Assembly: GCF_020447205.1 (NCBI RefSeq)
Contig: NZ_JAJAEL010000038.1
Location: 1 to 64,000 of the forward strand
DNA length: 64,000 bases
Direction: 5' to 3'
From: Thalassolituus alkanivorans
GTDB taxonomy: Bacteria > Pseudomonadota > Gammaproteobacteria > Pseudomonadales > Oceanobacteraceae
Shown: in pieces, positions 1 to 6,708 of the stretch
Layout of the letters: each line of letters begins with the position of its first letter
Position numbering within the stretch: position 1 is the stretch's first letter
Notes under the pieces: model-generated
What the model was told of the DNA's origin: nothing
The model's database searches: none
The model's input: only the letters and a program-made list of their open reading frames with translations
Made by a program: the position numbers and the translations under genes

Positions 1-34
1 TCTTGAATTCTTCGGGGTAACGTTTGTTGCTCAT
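1..34 (-). CDS. IS3-family transposase OrfA, N-terminal fragment
   Basis: Only the first codons are inside the window. Reading leftward from 34 they give MSNKRYPEEFK, the characteristic start of the helix-turn-helix OrfA subunit of IS3-family transposases, which binds the element ends. A ribosome binding site (AGAGGTG) precedes the ATG. An in-frame ATG also exists at 55, which would add seven residues. The rest of the element, including the DDE integrase OrfB, must lie to the left. The identification rests on eleven residues plus the neighbouring terminal repeat, so the family is likely but the exact IS is unknown. Confidence 0.65.
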   Translation of the reverse strand, partial: MSNKRYPEEFK

Positions 35-67
35 GCTCACCTCTGTTTGAGTCATTTTCTCTAACTC

Positions 68-97
68 AAAGGTGTCTAGCAAACTGGTGGCGATTCA
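68..97 (-). repeat. probable terminal inverted repeat of the IS3-family element
   Basis: Read on the minus strand from 97, the sequence starts TGAATCGCCACCAGTTTGCT and runs to a GACACC motif close to the transposase start. Its TG end and its position just ahead of OrfA are typical of IS3-family (IS51/IS150-like) ends. The matching far end is outside the window, so the border could be 97 or 99 and no target duplication can be checked. The TGA at 97-95 is also the stop codon of the neighbouring membrane-protein gene. Confidence 0.5.
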
Positions 98-511
98 CAG
101 CTTGTTCTGCAGTGTGGCTTTCACATCTTCTCTGAACACCAGCAGTACAGTGACGGTCACGATAATAGCGACCCAGCCCAGATTACTTAGGAAAGTATTG
201 AAGAACTGCATTCCCTCTGCTTTGGCTAGGCCTTGCATCCATTGTGGGCCGGTCTTCATGGCAATCAGTCGGGAGTTCACGGCAACGGAAAGCGGCAGGG
301 TAGCCATCGCCCATGCGATAGCGAAGGCTGACGAGCGGCTGATGAGCCATGCAGCTCCACCAGCCATTAGGACTGGAATGAGTATGGCCAGTGATGACAT
401 CGGTAAGTGTGGCAGGGTGCCGTTCGTCAGAGACAGGCCGTATTTTCCCAGCGTCAGAATAATAGGCATAAGGATCAGCATTGCGGTGTTGAGCTTCAGG
501 TTCATAGTCAC
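95..511 (-). CDS. small multi-pass membrane protein of unknown function, possibly cut short by the IS
   Basis: No family is recognised. The 138-residue product has about four hydrophobic segments (around residues 8-25, 38-58, 63-80 and 110-128), so it should sit in the inner membrane. It starts with GTG at 511 (alternative ATG at 505), overlapping the stop of the upstream lipoprotein gene in a GTGA arrangement, which points to translational coupling and a joint role. Its TGA stop falls on the first bases of the IS3-type terminal repeat, so the natural C-terminus may have been longer. Codon use looks normal up to the border. Confidence 0.6.
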   Translation of the reverse strand: MTMNLKLNTAMLILMPIILTLGKYGLSLTNGTLPHLPMSSLAILIPVLMAGGAAWLISRSSAFAIAWAMATLPLSVAVNSRLIAMKTGPQWMQGLAKAEGMQFFNTFLSNLGWVAIIVTVTVLLVFREDVKATLQNKL

Positions 512-1479
512 GTCCTTGGTAAGAGTCCTGCCACGTATTCGCTAATAATCGGGCACTTGATGTAGCCATCGGTGCAACGCTTATTCATGTATTTGATGAA
601 GTTGGTATTGATATTAACGAAGGTATCCCTTCTGGCTTCAGAGGGCTCATCGCCCATCGGAGGGTTGTTCTTCATCTCATGCATGAAGAACACCGCAATT
701 TGTCTCAGAGTACGGACATCTTCGCCTGTGCCTAGGAATCGGCTGATGGGAATATCATTGGATGCCTTGATATAGGCCATCTCATGAATCAGGCTGGATC
801 GGAAGTCCCCTTTCTGGGCGAATTCAGCGAAACGTTTGAATTGTGGAATCTCATACTCTGTACCGGCTTGGGTTATGAATAGCTGGTCGTCTCTGAAGCT
901 GAACTTCACCTCGTCGCTCTGTAGAAGCTGTCCCACTGCATAAAATGCGGTCAGGCGCATAGCGGAATCGCCCGTCTCATACAGGTGGAGGAAGGACGTG
1001 AATACTTCTGAAGGCGTCAGGTCATAGGGTATATCCAGCGATAGCCAGAGCAGATGGAGGCCTTCTTCTGGATTGTTGCCCTCGTTCATATAGAACAGGC
1101 CCAGCTCATTCTGAGCGAATGTATTGCCGGCATACGCTGACTTATCCAGCCACATGATGTACTCATCATGCTTATTCGCAGCCTTAGCCTGCTGAGCCAT
1201 TGTGTATGTACTGCGTCTGTTGCCGTGTTCTGCACTCTTGGCGAGCCAGAGTGCAGAGTCCTCGTCGTTGGCGGTAATCAGCCCCCTAGTCTTTAAGTTG
1301 AACAGTACGTTGTAAGCAGGCAGGTAGTCCTGTTCGGTAGCCTCCCTGAGAAGCTGTTCTGCCTTCTGATACTGCTCAGAATCGACAGCAGTAAGAGCTA
1401 GGTGAACCAGAGTGTTGGGATCTTCCTTCAGGCAGCCAGTCAGGCAGAGGCTCATTAAGAGAGCTGTTAGGTACTTCAT
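508..1479 (-). CDS. lipoprotein with Sel1-like repeats
   Basis: The 323-residue protein begins with a lipoprotein signal (MKYLTALLMSLCLTGC, lipobox LTGC), so it is probably anchored to an outer or inner membrane through Cys16. Residues ~40-150 contain Sel1/TPR-like helical repeats, for example ALWLAKSAEHGN and MWLDKSAYAGN, followed by ELGLFYMNEG. Such repeats mediate protein contacts. The C-terminal half is not recognised. A good ribosome binding site (AAAGGAAG) precedes the ATG at 1479. It forms a coupled pair with the downstream membrane protein and is transcribed away from the XRE gene; the palindrome at 1508-1531 sits in the shared control region. The specific role is unknown. Confidence 0.75.
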   Translation of the reverse strand: MKYLTALLMSLCLTGCLKEDPNTLVHLALTAVDSEQYQKAEQLLREATEQDYLPAYNVLFNLKTRGLITANDEDSALWLAKSAEHGNRRSTYTMAQQAKAANKHDEYIMWLDKSAYAGNTFAQNELGLFYMNEGNNPEEGLHLLWLSLDIPYDLTPSEVFTSFLHLYETGDSAMRLTAFYAVGQLLQSDEVKFSFRDDQLFITQAGTEYEIPQFKRFAEFAQKGDFRSSLIHEMAYIKASNDIPISRFLGTGEDVRTLRQIAVFFMHEMKNNPPMGDEPSEARRDTFVNINTNFIKYMNKRCTDGYIKCPIISEYVAGLLPRT

Positions 1480-1507
1480 AGCGCTTCCTTTTTACTAAGA
1501 ATCGAAC

Positions 1508-1531
1508 ATTATTCACTTATAAGTGAATAAT
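1508..1531. promoter_or_regulatory. perfect 24-bp palindromic operator
   Basis: Every base pairs symmetrically about 1519/1520, with the core TTCACTTATAAGTGAA. It lies between the divergent lipoprotein gene (start 1479) and the XRE regulator (start 1593). The central TATA flanked by symmetric ACT/AGT resembles the C-boxes bound by controller proteins of restriction-modification systems. The XRE protein next door is the likely ligand; this is inferred. A further TCACTC half-site-like string follows at about 1534. Confidence 0.7.
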
Positions 1532-1573
1532 ACTCACTCATGGCCTGTGGAGGAAGATGGAATAGGCCGGGAA

Positions 1574-1595
1574 CATTGCTCAACTGCAAGCAATG
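1574..1595. repeat. inverted repeat over the XRE start codon
   Basis: CATTGCT (1574-1580) and AGCAATG (1589-1595) are exact inverted copies 8 bases apart; the right arm contains the ATG at 1593. It could be a second operator for autoregulation or an mRNA hairpin hiding the start. Seven-base arms can occur by chance, so support is modest. Confidence 0.35.
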
Positions 1596-1853
1596 GTCCG
1601 AACAATGACTGACAGAGAGCTACTACTCGCAATAGGAAGGAATGTCCGCAGGCAGCGCTTATTGCTGGACATTACTCAGGAAGAGTTATCCGCCCGCTCT
1701 GGGCTGCATCCTACATATATATCTGAGGTCGAGAGAGGAAAGCGGAATTTGACGGTTGTCAGTCTGTTCCGGCTGGCTGGAGCGCTGGAAACGGAGCCAT
1801 CCAGAATTCTGGAATTGGTGAATAGTTCCCCAGTCATAGCAGACGATCAATAA
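1593..1853 (+). CDS. XRE-family regulator resembling restriction-modification controller (C) proteins
   Basis: An 86-residue single-domain DNA-binding protein. Residues ~9-70 form a Cro/C1-type helix-turn-helix (IGRNVRRQR, TQEELSARSGL, TYISEVERGKRNLTV, LFRLAGALE). The TYIS-x-x-ER-x-x-RNLT string is typical of C proteins, which activate themselves and an endonuclease gene from palindromic boxes. No clear ribosome binding site precedes ATG 1593 or the in-frame ATG at 1605, and many C-protein genes are read from leaderless mRNA. No methylase or endonuclease is in the window, so it is either an orphan or controls genes of the island. RadC follows 49 bp downstream. Confidence 0.8.
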   Translation: MVRTMTDRELLLAIGRNVRRQRLLLDITQEELSARSGLHPTYISEVERGKRNLTVVSLFRLAGALETEPSRILELVNSSPVIADDQ

Positions 1854-1902
1854 GGCTGATCACCGTTGTTATAAGCACTCTGGATACACATGAGGAGTGC
1901 TT

Positions 1903-2364
1903 ATGGACTACGTAACAACCCAACCAATGACCGCCCGCGAAGTTCTGGAGGTAGCTGCTCGGCTGCTGGCAGAACGCTACAAGCGGGGTGACTCATTCAC
2001 TTCCCCTCATACAAGCCGTCGCTATTTGACAGACCGATTAGCTCACTATGAGCATGAGGTCTTCGCCGTACTGTTCCTAGATAGTCAGCATCGCCTGATC
2101 GAGTATAGGGAGATGTTCAGAGGGACTATCGACGCAGCGGCTGTATACCCACGAGAGGTCTTGAAGGAGGCGCTGAGGCTCAATGCAGCGGCTGTGATTC
2201 TGGCTCATAACCATCCTTCAGGTGTAGCTGAACCCTCTCAGGCTGACCGGGCGATTACAGATCGTTTGGTTCAGGCTCTGGGGCTGGTGGACATCCGGGT
2301 ACTGGATCATCTTGTAATAGGTGATCAGTGCTCGGTGTCCTTTGCTGAACGTGGATACCTATGA
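1903..2364 (+). CDS. radC: RadC-family JAB/MPN-domain protein
   Basis: The product carries the RadC JAMM metal-binding signature HNHPSG followed by the SQAD segment ([17 protein letters not shown]), giving the H-x-H...S-x2-D pattern. This is the short mobile-element type (about 153 residues) without the N-terminal helix-hairpin-helix region of chromosomal RadC. Despite the old name, a role in DNA repair is not established; such copies are common on islands and plasmids beside antirestriction genes. ATG 1903 is chosen because AGGAG at 1893-1897 is well spaced; a GTG at 1897 overlaps that site. The end couples closely to a 31-codon gene. Confidence 0.85.
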   Translation: MDYVTTQPMTAREVLEVAARLLAERYKRGDSFTSPHTSRRYLTDRLAHYEHEVFAVLFLDSQHRLIEYREMFRGTIDAAAVYPREVLKEALRLNAAAVILAHNHPSGVAEPSQADRAITDRLVQALGLVDIRVLDHLVIGDQCSVSFAERGYL

Positions 2365-2373
2365 GGAACTGCA

Positions 2374-2469
2374 ATGAACATAGCAATGCGGATAGCTACA
2401 GTGGTGCTGGTGGCCTTGGCTACCTATCTAGCTGAGAGAGTGATGGAGGAAGATGGGCCGAAAGAGTAG
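2374..2469 (+). CDS. 31-residue single-pass membrane peptide
   Basis: A short frame with GAGGAA seven bases ahead of the ATG, starting 9 bp after the radC stop. The product MNIAMRIATVVLVALATYLA continues to an acidic tail ending GPKE. It has one hydrophobic segment (residues ~4-20) and a charged C-terminus, like a small membrane protein. A rho-independent terminator follows 13 bp after the stop, which supports it as the last gene of an XRE-radC operon. Function unknown. Confidence 0.5.
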   Translation: MNIAMRIATVVLVALATYLAERVMEEDGPKE

Positions 2470-2482
2470 TTGGTACAAAAAT

Positions 2483-2505
2483 AAGTACCCGTAAGGGTAC
2501 TTTTT
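2483..2505 (+). terminator. rho-independent terminator after the XRE-radC operon
   Basis: AAGTACCC and GGGTACTT form a perfect 8-bp stem with a GTAA tetraloop, followed by further T residues. Confidence 0.85.
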
Positions 2506-3038
2506 AGACTTTTAAGTTATTTAACTGTCTTTATTAATTCGTTTACTAAACAATAGATGGGTTATGCACAATCTATCCAGATGTTATCCACAGAAAGATG
2601 GCTAACAACCCTTAGTTCGGGGGTTGTATTCGTACAAATGGGAGGTTATCTTTTGATCAAGCTATCTGGAACTTATTGAAAAATAAGGTTTTTTGACCGG
2701 GTCGTCAGATTGTTCAGATATGGGTAAGCAATAGCCTTGCCAATATGTTGAATGTTTAGATTGGCTATGTTACTTTGAAGCTAGTCACAAATTTAGGGGT
2801 AGGTAGCCCCTACCCTACTACGAGGGAGGGGCATACTACATGACCCAGAAATGATTTACAAGACTTTTGCAGCCTAAGCTGCCGCAGCTGTAAAGCAAGA
2901 GAGATCTGTAGTGTTTCGGCAAATTCACTTTAGCATCTCTACTTGAGAGCGCAATACTGTATAGGCATCAGGAGTCGTACAGTCTGTTGTGCTCGCCTAG
3001 CCAAAGTCGGCAGCCAGTCCTTATGTAGGAGTCTGGTT
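2506..3038. other. 533-bp gene-free AT-rich region of the island
   Basis: No convincing coding frame was found. It holds two strings matching the DnaA-box consensus TTWTNCACA (2562-2570 and 2584-2592), a hairpin at 2605-2627 (ACAACCC / GGGTTGT), a 7-bp stem at 2797-2815 (GGGTAGG / CCTACCC) and short inverted repeats around the first box (ATAGAT / ATCTAT). It could carry a replication or transfer origin or an untranslated RNA, but nothing here proves that. Confidence 0.4.
2562..2592 (+). promoter_or_regulatory. pair of DnaA-box matches
   Basis: TTATGCACA (2562-2570) and TTATCCACA (2584-2592) both fit TTWTNCACA, in the same orientation and 22 bp apart (two helical turns), in an AT-rich gap. 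Two close matches in one face-of-helix arrangement are more than expected at random, but initiator genes are not seen nearby. Confidence 0.4.
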
Positions 3039-3179
3039 ATGGCTAATCAACATAAGCCAGCACCTAAGGGGTTTCGATGGGTTTTTTGCCGCTATCGGCG
3101 GGTTAAAAATTCTGATCGGTATCTTGATGCTCACGATTATGGTCGTGAGGCGTGGTGCTTCTTAGTTCGGTGTAAATAG
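3039..3179 (+). CDS. 46-residue basic protein of unknown function
   Basis: The start is set at ATG 3039 because TAGGAG lies seven bases upstream; the longer frame from 2943 has poor, cysteine-rich N-terminal sequence. The product (MANQHKPAPKGFRWVFCRYR, then DRYLDAHDYGREAWCFLVRCK) is basic and aromatic, of the kind often found on integrative elements. A hairpin follows the stop. Family and function are not known. Confidence 0.5.
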   Translation: MANQHKPAPKGFRWVFCRYRRVKNSDRYLDAHDYGREAWCFLVRCK

Positions 3180-3187
3180 CGCCTAAC

Positions 3188-3228
3188 AGGAATCGAGGGT
3201 TAGGTTGCTGTTAGCCCTCGATTTCCTA
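3188..3228 (+). terminator. long imperfect hairpin, probable terminator
   Basis: AATCGAGGG (3191-3199) pairs with CCCTCGATT (3215-3223), with partial extension on both sides, just after the 46-codon gene. The T-run is only three bases, so termination efficiency is uncertain. Confidence 0.45.
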
Positions 3229-3266
3229 ACTAATTTTAAATGTTAAATGGCTTAAGTGAGGTTCAC

Positions 3267-3410
3267 ATGGCTAAAGAAAGGAAAACAGTTGATCGGTATC
3301 GTGATGCGGATAAGGGACATTTCATTACGGAAAAGGCAGCCAACAAACGGCCACCTTCTACGTGGGTGAAAGAGCGTGTTCCCAAGCCCGGGAATGGTAT
3401 TGGAAAGTAG
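3267..3410 (+). CDS. 47-residue small conserved-type protein
   Basis: ATG 3267 has GAGG five bases upstream. The product reads MAKERKTVDRYRDADKGHFI, then TEKAANKRPPSTWVKERVPK and a short Gly-rich tail. The YRDA-(x)n-GxF-(x)n-A-(x)n-RP-x-T-x-VKE layout resembles small proteins often seen on mobile elements and in multireplicon genomes; I recall no proven function. It faces the integrase gene tail to tail, with a hairpin between them. Confidence 0.55.
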   Translation: MAKERKTVDRYRDADKGHFITEKAANKRPPSTWVKERVPKPGNGIGK

Positions 3411-3419
3411 AAGGTGCTC

Positions 3420-3447
3420 AGTGTCTGGAAATAAAATTCCAGACACT
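3420..3447. terminator. perfect 11-bp hairpin between convergent genes
   Basis: AGTGTCTGGAA (3420-3430) and TTCCAGACACT (3437-3447) pair perfectly around a six-base loop between the 47-codon gene and the integrase stop. No T-run follows on either strand, so it may protect 3' ends or terminate only weakly. Confidence 0.45.
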
Positions 3448-3456
3448 TCCGATGCT

Positions 3457-5034
3457 CTAGTTCAATATTGGAGGCGTGAGTTCTCTCCATCCTCCCTTAA
3501 TGTCGGAGATACGGAAACCGTTGTATTGGAACTTATCCATTTCAGTTTTTAGCTGTTGCATAGAGAAACCGTCTGAATAGGTTGCGGTTTCGTTCAGATA
3601 CTTAGGCTCGTGCCCAACCATCTGCTGCAGCTTATGAATATCCATGTCGCAGCGCAGTGACTGGCTGATAAAAGCGTGCCGGAATGAGTGAAATACTTTC
3701 TTTTCCTCTTTGAATTGAGGAAAGCATCGCTCACGGTAGCGCTCATTGGACCATTTAGATGCAACCTCGCCGGGTTTTTTCGTCCCCATTTTAATCTGAG
3801 GAAGAATCCGGTTAATTCCTGCTTTTTTCAAGCGCTCGACGTAGTCAAGGAATCCCAGATCTATCAGCGCCGCGTGTATGGGCAGAGTACGAATACCAGC
3901 ATTAGTCTTTACAGACATATCCTCGCCATCATCCGTGATGGTCAGTGTTGGGATCTCAGCGGTTTCGTTGATGTCTTGCGTTCGGAGCTGTACCAGTTCA
4001 CCAATCCGAGCGCCGGTAAATGCTGCCAGCACCATTAACCACCAATGAGACTGCGTACCTGTTCGGGTGCTGCGCCTGTACTTTGGATCACTGTAGATGG
4101 CTGAACTGAAAATGGTCTTCAGATCCGCACTGGTGAATGCTTCATAGCTGTTGGTTTCGGCTCTAAGCTGAAGTCCTGTAAATGGATTCTTAGACGCTGC
4201 ATCTGTCTGGATCAGATAGTCGAATAACGATGACAGATTGGCCAGCTTGCCATTAATGGTTTTGGGGGAAGGCTTCTGGCTATCTGGCAGATTCAGCCTC
4301 AGCAGGTCGGTTATCGACATGCTCTTATATTGGCTTTTGGCTCTGTGTTGCTTGGGCAGTTCCTTCAGCGTATTTCGGAAGTGTTTGGCCGAGTCGTGAG
4401 TAACTTCTGATACAGTCTGAATCTCAGTGATTTCGCAGAAGTCACGAACAGCTGCTCTGTATTCGTCCAGAGTCGCAGTCTTGATGCTGGGGTCTTTGGC
4501 TTGTTTCTCCTGCAGGAACTCTTCCAGAGCATCCCCTATCAGAATCACCTTGGCAGACGTGGCGGGAGCCGAGACGCTGGCAGTGTCGGACTCCAGTTGT
4601 AATCGTGGGTTGCGGTACTTCCGAACGTATGCCCGCTTCATCTCCACGAATAGAAGATCTGCTTTTGCGTCTCGTAAGCGCTCATCGTCCAGTTTTCCGT
4701 CGTAGACCAGTTCGCACAGGTCGGAATAGCCGCCATCGTCACTCTCTTGCATTGACTCCAGATAAGCGAGCCGCTCCCGTTCAGGTATATCTAGTGCTTC
4801 AAAGCCCAGCACCCAGTCTTCGTACAGTTCACTGGCTAGGCGCTTAGCCTCGTCTTGTATTTGCTTCGGATTCATCTTCTGACGCACGCAACGATTCAGG
4901 TGTATGTATATAAGGAGGGCGTGCTCCTTCGCCTGCTTTCTGTCAGTCAGCTTCAGGGACAGGCGGATGAGCTTACCGTGCAAGCGGCGGTTGAAGTAGT
5001 AGGTAGAGCCTCGCTGGATCAGATAGTGTGTCAC
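3457..5034 (-). CDS. phage-type tyrosine recombinase (integrase)
   Basis: A 525-residue site-specific recombinase that inserts and excises the element. The catalytic set is visible: Arg343 in TGARIGEL, His449 and Arg452 in HSFRH, the GHEP motif near residue 475, and the nucleophile Tyr486 in ATYSDGF. The N-terminus (RGSTYYFNRRL) matches the arm-binding start of this family, and a SAM-like core-binding domain occupies the middle. Translation begins at GTG 5034; no strong ribosome binding site is evident and an inverted repeat overlaps the start. The 5' end faces tRNA-Phe 77 bp away, indicating that the tRNA 3' end is the attachment site. Confidence 0.93.
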   Translation of the reverse strand: MTHYLIQRGSTYYFNRRLHGKLIRLSLKLTDRKQAKEHALLIYIHLNRCVRQKMNPKQIQDEAKRLASELYEDWVLGFEALDIPERERLAYLESMQESDDGGYSDLCELVYDGKLDDERLRDAKADLLFVEMKRAYVRKYRNPRLQLESDTASVSAPATSAKVILIGDALEEFLQEKQAKDPSIKTATLDEYRAAVRDFCEITEIQTVSEVTHDSAKHFRNTLKELPKQHRAKSQYKSMSITDLLRLNLPDSQKPSPKTINGKLANLSSLFDYLIQTDAASKNPFTGLQLRAETNSYEAFTSADLKTIFSSAIYSDPKYRRSTRTGTQSHWWLMVLAAFTGARIGELVQLRTQDINETAEIPTLTITDDGEDMSVKTNAGIRTLPIHAALIDLGFLDYVERLKKAGINRILPQIKMGTKKPGEVASKWSNERYRERCFPQFKEEKKVFHSFRHAFISQSLRCDMDIHKLQQMVGHEPKYLNETATYSDGFSMQQLKTEMDKFQYNGFRISDIKGGWRELTPPILN

Positions 5035-5057
5035 AAATGTGTACCATATGTGTGACA
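5029..5057. repeat. inverted repeat at the integrase start
   Basis: TGTCACA and TGTGACA are inverted copies of each other, separated by about 15 bases, and they span the GTG start of the integrase. The position suits an operator for the integrase or an excisionase, or an integrase arm site. The function is inferred only from location. Confidence 0.4.
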
Positions 5058-5074
5058 GCCTGAACGGCGGGCAT

Positions 5075-5099
5075 AAAAAAGCCCCGCATTAGCGAGGCT
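5075..5099 (-). terminator. terminator of tRNA-Phe
   Basis: On the minus strand AGCCTCGC-TAAT-GCGGGGCT forms an 8-bp stem (one G-T pair) followed by six T residues, 12 bases beyond the tRNA 3' end. It lies between the tRNA and the integrase, so either the crossover site is beyond it or the element brought a replacement. Confidence 0.85.
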
Positions 5100-5110
5100 C
5101 TTAGAAAGCG

Positions 5111-5186
5111 TGGTGCCCAGAGGCGGAATCGAACCACCGACACGGGGATTTTCAATCCCCTGCTCTACCGACTGAGCTATCTGGGC
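5111..5186 (-). tRNA. tRNA-Phe (anticodon GAA)
   Basis: A 76-base cloverleaf including an encoded CCA end. The acceptor stem GCCCAGA pairs with TCTGGGC, the D-arm starts AGCTCAGTCGGTAGAGC, the anticodon stem GGGGA / TCCCC encloses TTGAAAA with anticodon GAA, and the T-arm has GGTTCGATTCC. Its 3' end is the apparent integration site of the island, whose insertion leaves the gene intact. In Pseudomonas the same tRNA also adjoins yggX-mutY. Confidence 0.97.
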
Positions 5187-5224
5187 GTCTTGTTGAACAA
5201 CGCTGTGTTCGTCAAGTGGCGCGT

Positions 5225-5253
5225 ATTAAACCCGTTGGCTGAGGGAGTGTCAA
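5225..5253 (-). promoter_or_regulatory. sigma-70 promoter of tRNA-Phe
   Basis: On the minus strand a perfect -35 box TTGACA (5253-5248) and a -10 box TTTAAT (5230-5225) are exactly 17 bases apart. The bases after the -10 are GC-rich (ACGCGCC), the discriminator typical of stable-RNA promoters under stringent control. The start would lie about 30 bases before the tRNA. Confidence 0.85.
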
Positions 5254-5268
5254 CCCCTCGCAATCGGT

Positions 5269-5547
5269 TTATTTATCTTTATTTTCAGGAACATAGCCTT
5301 CGGCCTTGTCGAACTCGTCGCCGCTGAAGAATTTGTCCCGTTGTTCGGTCAGATATTTGCGCGCCTGCATGTCCATCATATTGAGGTGCTTCTCGTTAAT
5401 CAGGCGGGTCTGGTGCACAGTCCACTCGTCCCAGGCTTTACGGGAAACATGCTGGAAGATCTCTTCGCCTTTCGGGCCGGGGAAGGGCTGGCTGCTCAGG
5501 CCTTCAAGTTCCTGTTGGTACTTTTTGCAGAAAACGGTGCGGGTCAT
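5269..5547 (-). CDS. yggX: YggX, Fe(II)-trafficking / oxidative damage protection protein
   Basis: A 92-residue protein matching YggX over its whole length ([20 protein letters not shown] at the start, [10 protein letters not shown], then [16 protein letters not shown]). The family is thought to move Fe(II) and to shield Fe-S proteins from oxidants; Cys7 is the conserved cysteine. The ATG at 5547 has GAGGAA upstream and overlaps the mutY stop (ATGA), so the two are co-translated, as in many gammaproteobacteria. The pairing is logical because MutY carries a 4Fe-4S cluster. Confidence 0.95.
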   Translation of the reverse strand: MTRTVFCKKYQQELEGLSSQPFPGPKGEEIFQHVSRKAWDEWTVHQTRLINEKHLNMMDMQARKYLTEQRDKFFSGDEFDKAEGYVPENKDK

Positions 5548-6647
5548 AACAATTCCTCGGACGGTATGCCGGATTCGGCGCTGGTGCCGGCCATGCTTTG
5601 CAGCAGCATTTTTACCGGTGCTGCCAGGCCCAGCGTGCTGGGGTTGCGGGGATTGTACCAGTGTTGCTGCTGGTCGCCAGTTTCGCCTACGGCGAGATGG
5701 CTGTGCGGCAGACGGATGAGTATCGGCTGAATATGCAGGTGATAGTGGCTGAATGTGTGGCGGAAAGGGGGCAGCCACTGCTCTTCATCATCGCCGCTGT
5801 GATGATTGAGCTGTTCCTGCAGCAGTTGCCGGGCCTGTTGTATGTCCTGCGCCTCCGGAAAGCTCCATAAGCCGCCCCAGATACCTTTTTGCGGACGCTG
5901 CAGCAGCAGGTATTCGCCAGCCGGGTTCTGAATCATCAGCAACAGGCTGTGCTTTTCCGGTTTTTCTTTTTTCGGTTTGCTGTTCGGGAACTGTGTCGGC
6001 TTACCGGTTTGTAAGCCCTCACATTGTGGCTGCAGCGGGCAGATACCGCAGGCGGGTTTGCTGCGTGTGCACAGGGTGGCGCCCAGATCCATCATTGCCT
6101 GGGTGTATTCGCGTGAACTGTGTTGCGGCGTCAGTTCTTCCGCCAGCGTCCACAGCTGGTTCTGTACTTTCGTTTCGCCGGGCCAGCCTTCAATCGCGAA
6201 GAAGCGGGTCAGAACGCGTTTGACGTTGCCGTCGAGAATCGGCGCATTGATATTCATGCTGATGGAGGCGATGGCGGCGGCGGTGGAGCGGCCGATGCCC
6301 GGCAGTTCGCTTAAGGCTTCGACGCTGCGCGGAAACTCGCCGTTAAAGTCGCGCACCACGGCCTGAGCACAGGCGTGCAGGTTGCGTCCGCGGGCGTAGT
6401 AACCGAGGCCGGTCCACAGGTGCAGAACGTCGTCCTGAGTCGCGGCGGCCAGCGCCTGCACATCGGGGAAGCGCTGCATAAAGCGTTCAAAATAGGGAAT
6501 AACGGTGCTGACCTGGGTTTGTTGCAGCATGATTTCGGAAACCCAGACCCGGTAAGGGTTAATCTGCTGCTGCCAGGGCAGGTCTTTGCGGCCGTGTTTG
6601 TGATACCAGCCGAGCACGGCATCGGCGAAAGAAAATGAGCGCGTCAT
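5544..6647 (-). CDS. mutY: MutY, adenine DNA glycosylase
   Basis: A 367-residue base-excision repair enzyme that removes adenine mispaired with 8-oxoguanine. Visible features are the helix-hairpin-helix LPGIGRSTA (115-123), catalytic Glu38 in SEIMLQQTQ and Asp139 in ILDGNVKRV, the 4Fe-4S ligands Cys193, Cys200, Cys203 and Cys209 (C-x6-C-x2-C-x5-C), and a C-terminal NUDIX-like 8-oxoG recognition domain from about residue 225. Length and order match the family. It is the first gene of the mutY-yggX pair. Confidence 0.97.
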   Translation of the reverse strand: MTRSFSFADAVLGWYHKHGRKDLPWQQQINPYRVWVSEIMLQQTQVSTVIPYFERFMQRFPDVQALAAATQDDVLHLWTGLGYYARGRNLHACAQAVVRDFNGEFPRSVEALSELPGIGRSTAAAIASISMNINAPILDGNVKRVLTRFFAIEGWPGETKVQNQLWTLAEELTPQHSSREYTQAMMDLGATLCTRSKPACGICPLQPQCEGLQTGKPTQFPNSKPKKEKPEKHSLLLMIQNPAGEYLLLQRPQKGIWGGLWSFPEAQDIQQARQLLQEQLNHHSGDDEEQWLPPFRHTFSHYHLHIQPILIRLPHSHLAVGETGDQQQHWYNPRNPSTLGLAAPVKMLLQSMAGTSAESGIPSEELL

Positions 6648-6708
6648 AAATACAGATGATTAAGATTTGGGCGCCAGTATAGGTATTTCAGCGTTGTGGA
6701 ACGAGGGC

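Noticed and set aside
1..5110. second attachment repeat of the island inside the window
   Set aside because: No further copy of the tRNA-Phe 3' end was seen by eye left of 5111; the far end must be outside the window.
5269..5778. 169-residue version of YggX
   Set aside because: The first 77 residues overlap mutY in another frame and are not conserved; the 92-residue start at 5547 has a proper ribosome binding site and the family length.
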